A DNA stretch of 10,859 nt from assembly GCA_964349455.1 (NCBI GenBank), contig CAYGGG010000030.1, positions 1 to 10,859 on the forward strand, read 5' to 3'. The notes under the pieces were generated by a model. It was not told the origin of the DNA, ran no database searches, and saw only the letters and a list, made by a program, of their open reading frames with translations. Position 1 is the first letter of the stretch; each line of letters opens with the position of its first letter. The DNA is from CSSED10-109M sp964349455 (GTDB lineage Bacteria > Bacillota_I > Bacilli_A > RF39 > UBA660). Of this stretch, positions 1-5,841 are shown one piece after another. Both the position numbers and the translations under genes were made by a program.

Positions 1-1
1 T

Positions 2-964
2 TTATTATCAATTATCATTAAGATAACGGAATCATTATCAAATAATATAAGTAATTATTCAATCATGCTAAATGTCCCAGCACCAAATGTAGTCATTTTT
101 TTAATCTACTATATTTTAATTTTTCTTGCACTAAAAAAAAGAAAAATGATTATTATATTAATCTTATTTATTTTTTTTCAAATTCAAATCATCAATCATA
201 ATCGATATGGTGTGATTACCTTTATTGATGTAGGACAAGGGGATGCAATATTAATTGAATGGCCCTATCGAGAAAAAGTAATTTTAATTGATACGGGTGG
301 GCTATATCATCCAGAAAATCTTCAATTTTTAGTTGCACAAAGAATTGTTCCTTATTTAAAATCAAGAGCAATTAAAAAAATTGATTATTTAGTTCTTACT
401 CATGGTCACTATGATCATATTGGTGAAGCAATTACTTTATTAAATAGTTTTAAGGTAAAAGAAGTTTTTTTAAATTCTGGCAATAATAATTCACAAGAAC
501 AAGCAATAATTGATTATTTAGAATATAATGATATTGCTTATTCTTTGATTTCTGAAAAAAAAATAAATAATTTGTATTTTATCAATCATCAAAATGTCAC
601 TGACGAAAATGAAGATAGTTTAGTTTTATATACCAAGATGAATAATTATCGACTCTTGTTTATGGGCGATGCTGGTCATATTAGTGAAGACCAAATTTTA
701 AAAAAATACAAGCTAGATGCTGATATTATTAAAATTGGTCACCATGGTTCAAGACTTAGTAGTAGCGATTTATTTATTAAAACAATCAACCCAGAATACG
801 CGATTATTAGTAGCGGTCTAAATAATCGTTTCAAGCATCCTCATCAAGAAGTAATTGATATATTAAATAATAATCAGGTCGAATACTATAATACCATGAT
901 CAATGGTAGTATTCGTTTTACATTATCGCCAAAAATAAAAGTTGAGATAAAAAAAGGAAATTAA
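2..964 (+). CDS. comEC: ComEC DNA-uptake channel, C-terminal part (5' truncated by window edge)
   Basis: This is the 3' end of the gene for ComEC, the polytopic membrane protein that carries transforming DNA across the cytoplasmic membrane. The frame is open with no stop from base 2, so the ATG at 65 is an internal Met and the true start lies outside the window. Numbering from that Met, a hydrophobic segment (about 8-45) is the last membrane part. It is followed by a metallo-beta-lactamase-like domain of the kind found at the C-terminus of many Bacillota and Gram-negative ComEC proteins: VGQGD (56-60), DTGG (76-79), HGHYDH metal ligands (113-118), GDAG (201-204), GHHGS (225-229) and HPH (258-260). 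All metal-binding motifs are intact, so the domain is probably an active nuclease that degrades the non-transported strand; that role is inferred from the family. The gene ends with TAA 38 bases before dnaG, on the same strand, and is probably cotranscribed with it. Confidence 0.93.
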   Translation, partial: LLSIIIKITESLSNNISNYSIMLNVPAPNVVIFLIYYILIFLALKKRKMIIILILFIFFQIQIINHNRYGVITFIDVGQGDAILIEWPYREKVILIDTGGLYHPENLQFLVAQRIVPYLKSRAIKKIDYLVLTHGHYDHIGEAITLLNSFKVKEVFLNSGNNNSQEQAIIDYLEYNDIAYSLISEKKINNLYFINHQNVTDENEDSLVLYTKMNNYRLLFMGDAGHISEDQILKKYKLDADIIKIGHHGSRLSSSDLFIKTINPEYAIISSGLNNRFKHPHQEVIDILNNNQVEYYNTMINGSIRFTLSPKIKVEIKKGN

Positions 965-1002
965 AAAAAGATATTGTATATTAGTACAGGAGGAATATTT
1001 GT

Positions 1003-2706
1003 ATGAGTAATATTAGTGATGAACAAATAAATCAGATAAGACAAAGAAGTGATATCGTCGATATTATTTCAAAATATATTCCCCTTATTAAAAAAGGGCG
1101 TAATTATTTTGGCGTTTGTCCATTTCATGATGATACTAATCCAAGTTTAAGTGTTTCGCCAGAAAAACAAATATATAAATGTTTTTCTTGTGGCGCAGGG
1201 GGCAATGTTTTTACTTTCTTAATGGATTATGAAAGCATTCCTTTTCTTGAAAGTGTCAAAAAAGTTTCTTCAATTGTGGGGATACCAATTAACATTGACT
1301 TCATTAAAAATGAGAAAAATAATGAAATATATCAAATGTACAATTTAGCTGAAAAATTTTATCAAAATAATTTGCAGTCAAAGTTGGGGGAAGAAGCACT
1401 TTTATATTTAAAAAAAAGAGATATTGATGAAGATATTATTAGTCATTTTAACATTGGTCTCGCTCTTGAAAAGCATTCTTTATTTGATTTATTAAAGAAA
1501 AAAGAATATAACCATAAGGATATGTTAAAGAGTGGACTAATTGAAGAAGGCGATTATGATGTTTTCAAAAACCGTATTATTTTCCCTATTAAAGATTATA
1601 ACGGTAAAACGGTTGCTTTTAGTGGGAGAGCCATTGATGATCATCAAACTCCAAAATATATTAATACAAAAGAAACAATAATTTTCCGGAAAGGCGATCT
1701 CCTTTATAATTACCACGAGGCAAAAGAGGAAAGCCGAATTACTAAAAAAATAATTATTTTAGAAGGATTCATTGATGTCATCAGTTTATATGCTAATGGC
1801 ATCAAAAATACAGTTGCAACAATGGGAACTGCTTTAACAAAAGAACAAGTGAAGTTGATAAAAAGACTTAATTCAGAAGTGATTATAATGTTTGATGGCG
1901 ATGAAGCTGGGATAAAGGCTTCATTAACTTGTGCTGATGAATTAATAAAAATTGGCGTAACACCAAAAATTGTTTGTCTTGAAGATAACCTTGATCCAGA
2001 TGATTATATTAAACAAAAAGGGCTTGAAAAATTAAATCAAAAGATTGAAAATCCAATTAATGTGCTTGATTTTAAAATAAACTATTTTAAAAAAAATAAG
2101 GATTTAACTGATAGTGTTCAAATGGCTGAATATGTCAATATTATGATTAAACAATTAGAACAAATCGAAGATGAGGTTTTAAAAGAAATAACTTTAAAAA
2201 AATTAAGCAATGAATCAAATTTAGATTATAATTTTTTAAAAAATAAAATTAAAGAAAAAAAGACTGTTAAGATAGAGCCAACCGAAAAACAGGAAGATGA
2301 CTCTCTTTTGGCAGAAAAGCATTTAATTTATTATATGTTAAAAAGCCCAACCGTCATTAATATTTATAAAAAAAGAGTAAAATTCATGCCAACTCATCAA
2401 TATCGAATTATTGCGCTTGAAATTAGTGCTTATTATGACAAATATAACTCAATTGAGATTGCTGATATATTTTCATTAATATCAAAAAACGAGAAAATTA
2501 AAAAAGCACTAAATGATGTTTTATCCCTTAATTTAAAAGAAAAGTATACTATTGAGGAAATTGAGGATTATGTTAATGCAATTGAACAATATGTTAAAAA
2601 GTATGAAACTATAAAATTGAAAGAAAAATTAAATGAAACTAGTAACATGGAAGAAAAAATGAGACTAGCAGAACAAATAAGATTAATGAAAGTAGAGGAA
2701 GAGTAA
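1003..2706 (+). CDS. dnaG: DNA primase DnaG
   Basis: This gene encodes the replicative primase, which makes RNA primers at the fork and works with the DnaB-type helicase. The 567-residue protein is slightly short for the family (about 600) but complete. It has an N-terminal CHC2-type zinc-binding domain with ligands C39, H42, C60 and C63. The catalytic core includes PKYINTKET (217-225). The Toprim fold has the EGFID acidic motif (E254), the DGDEAG metal site (298-303) and DPDDY (331-335). The C-terminal part from about 430 to the end is helical and lysine-rich and matches the position of the helicase-interaction domain, although it is poorly conserved. The ATG at 1003 follows AGGAGG (988-993) at 9-nt spacing. 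Its stop codon overlaps the rpoD start (TAATG), implying translational coupling. The dnaG-rpoD pair is a classic bacterial arrangement; rpsU is not between or immediately before them. Confidence 0.97.
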   Translation: MSNISDEQINQIRQRSDIVDIISKYIPLIKKGRNYFGVCPFHDDTNPSLSVSPEKQIYKCFSCGAGGNVFTFLMDYESIPFLESVKKVSSIVGIPINIDFIKNEKNNEIYQMYNLAEKFYQNNLQSKLGEEALLYLKKRDIDEDIISHFNIGLALEKHSLFDLLKKKEYNHKDMLKSGLIEEGDYDVFKNRIIFPIKDYNGKTVAFSGRAIDDHQTPKYINTKETIIFRKGDLLYNYHEAKEESRITKKIIILEGFIDVISLYANGIKNTVATMGTALTKEQVKLIKRLNSEVIIMFDGDEAGIKASLTCADELIKIGVTPKIVCLEDNLDPDDYIKQKGLEKLNQKIENPINVLDFKINYFKKNKDLTDSVQMAEYVNIMIKQLEQIEDEVLKEITLKKLSNESNLDYNFLKNKIKEKKTVKIEPTEKQEDDSLLAEKHLIYYMLKSPTVINIYKKRVKFMPTHQYRIIALEISAYYDKYNSIEIADIFSLISKNEKIKKALNDVLSLNLKEKYTIEEIEDYVNAIEQYVKKYETIKLKEKLNETSNMEEKMRLAEQIRLMKVEEE

Positions 2707-3779
2707 TGGAAGTAATAAAAACGTTTGAACAAAGAAAAGCCGATTTAATAAAATATGGGAAAGATAAGGGTTATTTAACATATGAAGAACTAGCAAATGA
2801 GTTAAAAGGATTAGAAATTGATGCTGATTTGTTAGATGAATTATACAATGAATTAACGGAAAATGAAATAAAAGTAGTCGCCCAAGAGGATGATGAAACA
2901 AGTGCCGCTAAAGAACTAGTGTCAGAAGAAGTTTTAACAAAAGACCTAAACATTAACGATCCAGTAAGAATGTATTTAAAAGAAATTGGTAAAATAAAAT
3001 TATTAAATGTTGACGAAGAGAGTGATTTGGCTTATCGAATAATTGATGGTGATATTGAAGCTAAAACAATTTTAGCGGAGTCTAATTTACGTTTAGTTGT
3101 CAGTATTGCAAAACGCTATGTCGGCAGAGGAATGCTTTTTCTAGATTTGATTCAAGAAGGAAATATTGGTTTAATGAAAGCAGTTGAAAAGTTTGATATT
3201 TCAAAAGGGTATAAATTTTCAACTTATGCTACTTGGTGGATAAGACAAGCAATTACAAGAGCAATTGCTGATCAAGCAAGAACAATCAGAGTTCCAGTTC
3301 ATATGGTTGAAACAATCAATAAATTAGCAAGAATTCAAAGACAAATGACGTTAGAGTTAAATCGTGAACCAACTGAAGAAGAACTAGCACAAAGAATGGA
3401 AACCAATGTTGAAAAAATTAGAGAAATTTATAAAATTTCGCAAGATCCGGTTAGTCTAGAGACACCAATTGGTGAAGAAGAGGATTCAAGTTTAGGGGAT
3501 TTTATTCAAGACGAAAGAAATATGAGCCCTGAGGACTATACTACTTTTGAAATCTTAAAAGAAGAAATTGCTGATGTTTTATTAACCTTAACTGATCGTG
3601 AAGAAAAAGTAATTCGTCTTCGATTTGGTCTTGAAGATGGGAAATCAAGAACGTTAGAAGAAGTAGGGCAGTTGTTTGGTGTAACAAGAGAAAGAATTAG
3701 ACAAATTGAAGCAAAAGCAATCCGTAAATTAAAGCATCCTTCGCGTTCTAAAAAATTAAAGGATTATATGATGACATAA
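2706..3779 (+). CDS. rpoD: Primary sigma factor RpoD (sigma-70/SigA)
   Basis: This is the housekeeping sigma factor that directs RNA polymerase to standard -10/-35 promoters. The 357-residue protein is close to Bacillus SigA length and lacks the long non-conserved insert of proteobacterial sigma-70. Region 1.1 is about 1-60 and region 1.2 is DPVRMYLKEIG (85-95). Region 2 runs about 125-200 and includes the core-binding and -10 segment with YATWWIRQAI (174-183). Region 3 is about 200-275. Region 4 is about 290-357, with the helix-turn-helix GVTRERIRQIEAKA (325-338) that reads the -35 box. The ATG shares one base with the dnaG stop, and a GAGG motif (2695-2698) inside dnaG can serve as the ribosome binding site. 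Region 1.1 supports a primary rather than an alternative sigma factor. A strong hairpin terminator follows immediately after the stop codon. Confidence 0.97.
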   Translation: MEVIKTFEQRKADLIKYGKDKGYLTYEELANELKGLEIDADLLDELYNELTENEIKVVAQEDDETSAAKELVSEEVLTKDLNINDPVRMYLKEIGKIKLLNVDEESDLAYRIIDGDIEAKTILAESNLRLVVSIAKRYVGRGMLFLDLIQEGNIGLMKAVEKFDISKGYKFSTYATWWIRQAITRAIADQARTIRVPVHMVETINKLARIQRQMTLELNREPTEEELAQRMETNVEKIREIYKISQDPVSLETPIGEEEDSSLGDFIQDERNMSPEDYTTFEILKEEIADVLLTLTDREEKVIRLRFGLEDGKSRTLEEVGQLFGVTRERIRQIEAKAIRKLKHPSRSKKLKDYMMT

Positions 3780-3806
3780 AAAAAACTACAAAGTAGTTTT
3801 TTTTTT
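3778..3806. terminator. Bidirectional Rho-independent terminator between convergent rpoD and pilB
   Basis: The core stem is CTAC (3786-3789) paired with GTAG (3793-3796) around an AAA loop. It is extended by an A-tract on the left (3778-3785) that pairs with a ten-base T-tract on the right (3797-3806). On the plus strand the T-tract ends rpoD transcription; on the minus strand the A-tract reads as the U-run for pilB. The two genes are convergent and only 25 bases apart, and the pilB stop codon (3805-3807) lies at the edge of the T-tract. One structure therefore very likely terminates both transcripts. Confidence 0.85.
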
Positions 3807-5253
3807 AAAGTTTTAAATCTTCAAGTGAGGCCTCGGCTCTTTCTAAGAGCTTACTAATTTTTGAGTCAACCTTTGGTTCTTCTTTTTTTTCTGGCTGAAC
3901 TTCATCCATTTTTGGTGGTTGTTCAACTGGTTTATTTTCAACATTTAATGCTACTTCTTTTAATTCCGCAACCGGGCTAGTTTCTTCTTCAAGTTTTTCA
4001 GCAGCTGCTTGATGACTAATATCAGTGTAATCAATTGCTTTCTTTAAATTTAAATCACCAGCATCAGATTCAATATCACCAAGTTCAATCAATTTTAATA
4101 CTTCTTCTAATGTTGTTAACCCATCATGAACTTTTGTTAAACCATCTTGTAATAAAGTTGTAACATCGGCTTTAAAAACAAGTTGCCTCAAATATTCTTT
4201 TTTAACACTGGAACTAATTGCATCACGAATATCTTGATTTATAAGCAAAACTTCTTGAATAGCGACTCTTCCTTTATAGCCGTTATCACATTTTTCGCAT
4301 CCCTCATTAACATAAATATAATCGATATCTTTACCTAAAACCTTTTTAAACATTTTCTTTTCATATTCATTAGTTGGTTTTTGAACTTTACAACCACATA
4401 ATTTTCTTGCTAATTTTTGGGAAACTATTCCCGTTAATGAACTTGCAAGTAAATATCTCTCAACATCCATATCCAGTAAACGTTCAATCGTGTTTAATGA
4501 ATCGTTAGTGTGTAAAGTAGATAATACTAAGTGACCAGTAATTGAAGCTCTAATGGCAATTTTTGCTGTTTCAGTATCGCGAATCTCACCAACCATAATA
4601 ATATTTGGATCTTGACGAAGAATTGAACGGAGTGCGGTTGCAAAATCAAGACCAATTTCACTATTTGTTTGAATTTGGTTAATTCCTTCAATATCCATCT
4701 CAATTGGATCCTCAACTGTAATGATATTGGTATTTTCTTTATTTAGTCTTTGTAAAACCGCATAAACAGTTGTTGATTTACCAGAACCAGTTGCCCCAGT
4801 TACTAAAATAATTCCGTTTGGAACCGAAATCATTTTCAAAATTTTTCGATAATTATCATTAGAAAAACCTAAGCTTTCAATCCCACTACCACTCAAACTA
4901 TAGTCTAAAATACGGATAACAATTTTTTCGCCATTGCTTGTAGGAATTGAGGAAACACGAAGGTCCATTGGAACATCGTCAATTTTTGACTTAACGGCAC
5001 CATCTTGTGGTAATCTTGTTTCAGTAATGTTCATCCCTGCCATAATTTTGATTCTTGTTATTAAATTCTTTTGAATAGTAATTGGTACTTCACAATAATT
5101 GGCTAATTCACCATCGATTCTAATACGGGCAACCATGCGCCCCACGAGCGGATCGAAGTGAATATCTGATGCACCTCTTTTTGTACTATCAATTAAAATT
5201 TCATTAACAACTTCAACAACAGGCATGCTTTCAAAATTAAATTTTCTGACCAT
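3805..5253 (-). CDS. pilB: GspE/PulE/PilB-family secretion-pilus assembly ATPase with unusual C-terminal tail
   Basis: This is the hexameric cytoplasmic ATPase that powers assembly of type IV-like pili; ComGA does this job in Gram-positive competence. The 482-residue protein has these motifs: RGASDIHFDP (26-35), Walker A GATGSGKST (153-161), Asp box ITVEDPIE (178-185), Walker B with VGEIRDTETA (221-230) and His box HLVLSTLHTND (241-251). It also has the four-cysteine zinc site C286, C288, C319 and C322 that typifies PilB/GspE. It lacks the N-terminal MshEN-type domain of longer PilB proteins and begins almost directly at the ATPase module. Residues from about 400 to 482 form an acidic, proline/lysine-rich tail beyond the usual end, closing with a short predicted helix. 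ATG 5253 is preceded (minus strand) by AAAGGGG (5261-5267) at 7-nt spacing. The gene is alone on its strand and diverges from the pseudopilin genes. The exact subfamily (PilB versus ComGA) is uncertain. Confidence 0.92.
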   Translation of the reverse strand: MVRKFNFESMPVVEVVNEILIDSTKRGASDIHFDPLVGRMVARIRIDGELANYCEVPITIQKNLITRIKIMAGMNITETRLPQDGAVKSKIDDVPMDLRVSSIPTSNGEKIVIRILDYSLSGSGIESLGFSNDNYRKILKMISVPNGIILVTGATGSGKSTTVYAVLQRLNKENTNIITVEDPIEMDIEGINQIQTNSEIGLDFATALRSILRQDPNIIMVGEIRDTETAKIAIRASITGHLVLSTLHTNDSLNTIERLLDMDVERYLLASSLTGIVSQKLARKLCGCKVQKPTNEYEKKMFKKVLGKDIDYIYVNEGCEKCDNGYKGRVAIQEVLLINQDIRDAISSSVKKEYLRQLVFKADVTTLLQDGLTKVHDGLTTLEEVLKLIELGDIESDAGDLNLKKAIDYTDISHQAAAEKLEEETSPVAELKEVALNVENKPVEQPPKMDEVQPEKKEEPKVDSKISKLLERAEASLEDLKL

Positions 5254-5278
5254 CTCAAAACCCCTTTTATTTTTTTGC

Positions 5279-5307
5279 TAGTAATTCTTTCAAATATATT
5301 ATATAAT
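5279..5307 (+). promoter_or_regulatory. Predicted promoter of the pseudopilin-ylbL-mutS operon
   Basis: A consensus -10 box TATAAT lies at 5302-5307, with a weak -35 candidate TAGTAA at 5279-5284 (17-bp spacer, three of six matches to TTGACA). Transcription would start near 5314, leaving a leader of about 30 nt that contains the Shine-Dalgarno for the TTG at 5345. The weak -35 box suggests that an activator could be needed; that is inference. Confidence 0.6.
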
Positions 5308-5326
5308 AGATTTGAGATAATTACTA
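5298..5326 (-). promoter_or_regulatory. Predicted pilB promoter, mirror image of the plus-strand promoter
   Basis: Read on the minus strand, TATAAT occupies 5303-5298 and TAGTAA occupies 5326-5321, again with a 17-bp spacer. The -35 and -10 are therefore identical to those of the opposing promoter because of the palindrome. The -10 boxes of the two promoters overlap by two bases. Transcription would start near 5291, giving a leader of about 37 nt that includes the AAAGGGG ribosome binding site. Confidence 0.55.
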
Positions 5327-5328
5327 GT

Positions 5329-5338
5329 GGAGAAGGTG
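5329..5338 (+). promoter_or_regulatory. Ribosome binding site that favours a TTG start for the small pseudopilin
   Basis: GGAGAAGGTG ends about 6-8 nt before the TTG at 5345. The in-frame GTG at 5327 has no Shine-Dalgarno upstream of it and would begin inside the palindrome arm, only about 13 nt from the predicted transcription start. The purine-rich motif therefore supports initiation at 5345. Confidence 0.7.
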
Positions 5339-5344
5339 AATTTT

Positions 5345-5833
5345 TTGGAAAAATTTAAAAAAGGCTTTATTTTAGCTGAATCTTTAATCGTTATAACTCT
5401 AATCGGATTAACTCTTTTCTATTTATTTATTCAATTTAATCAAGTTTTTGATAATTATGAAAAAAATTATAATTATAACTCAGTTAAAGGTCTTTACCAT
5501 GCTGATCAAATAAAACAATTTTTAATGAAAACAAATTTTAGTGAAATAATTATTAATTTAGAAGATAATCTATATGTCGAAATTAATGATTGCCAGTTTG
5601 CTAATGATCCATTTTTTTGTGAAACTTTATTTAGCGATTTGGAAGTTAATAAAATATATTTTGTTAATGAAGATTTAAGTGGTTTTATTAATTATGCAAA
5701 AAATACAAAAGATGTTTTTTCAGAAGATTTAATTGGTTATTTAAATTATATTAAATATGATCAAACTCATCAAGGATTTCGGTTATTAATTGAATATACA
5801 AACAATGAATTTTGTTCAATTAATTTTTTGTAG
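5345..5833 (+). CDS. Small type IV pseudopilin (competence-pilus minor pilin-like)
   Basis: The likely product is a 162-residue prepilin that starts with TTG at 5345; an in-frame GTG at 5327 would add six residues. The N-terminus is a textbook class III signal. It has a short basic leader ending KKG, a predicted prepilin-peptidase cut between G7 and F8, Glu at mature position 5 (FILAE), and a hydrophobic helix to about residue 29. The rest is an acidic, Asn/Tyr-rich globular region with three cysteines (C83, C92, C157), enough for one disulphide. I cannot assign a specific family member; length and position in the pair resemble the ComGE/ComGF/ComGG-type minor pilins of Gram-positive competence pili. 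It ends with TAG, which overlaps the ribosome binding site of the next pseudopilin gene, and it is presumably assembled by the divergently encoded ATPase. Confidence 0.85.
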   Translation: MEKFKKGFILAESLIVITLIGLTLFYLFIQFNQVFDNYEKNYNYNSVKGLYHADQIKQFLMKTNFSEIIINLEDNLYVEINDCQFANDPFFCETLFSDLEVNKIYFVNEDLSGFINYAKNTKDVFSEDLIGYLNYIKYDQTHQGFRLLIEYTNNEFCSINFL

Positions 5834-5841
5834 GAGGGTTT

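Larger units (their letters stand above)
5278..5327. repeat. 50-bp near-perfect palindrome in the pilB/pseudopilin divergent intergenic region
   Basis: The two 25-base halves about the dyad at 5302/5303 are complementary at 22 of 25 positions. The outer arms CTAGTAATT (5278-5286) and AATTACTAG (5319-5327) match exactly, as does the central ten-base palindrome ATTATATAAT (5298-5307). The match stops abruptly on both sides (5277/5328 do not pair). The element sits exactly between the two divergent start codons and contains a TATAAT on each strand, so it is more likely a promoter/operator than a terminator. It has no flanking U-run. Confidence 0.85.

Noticed and set aside
65..67. ATG at 65 as the start of a stand-alone MBL-fold hydrolase gene
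   Set aside because: The frame is open upstream to base 2 and the segment before the MBL domain is hydrophobic, as in ComEC. This Met is internal and has no ribosome binding site.
942..982. Promoter for dnaG (TTGAGA at 942, TATATT at 977)
   Set aside because: The spacer is 29 bp, far from 17, and in sequence this AT-rich TATATT is expected by chance.
2683..2953. Minus-strand open frames of 60-72 codons over the dnaG/rpoD junction
   Set aside because: They are antisense to conserved coding sequence, lack ribosome binding sites, and their compositions mirror the sense genes.
4527..4715. Second minus-strand open frame inside pilB
   Set aside because: It is in a different frame over the Walker B/Asp-box region of a clearly coding gene and has no support as a protein.
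5257..5268. AAAACCCCTTTT as a ComK-like AT box
   Set aside because: ComK boxes are AAAA-N5-TTTT in pairs; this has a 4-base spacer, occurs once, and is explained by the AAAAGGGG ribosome binding site of pilB.
5327..5329. GTG start for the small pseudopilin
   Set aside because: It lies in the palindrome arm about 13 nt from the predicted transcription start and has no Shine-Dalgarno upstream. The TTG at 5345 has one and gives a normal short prepilin leader.
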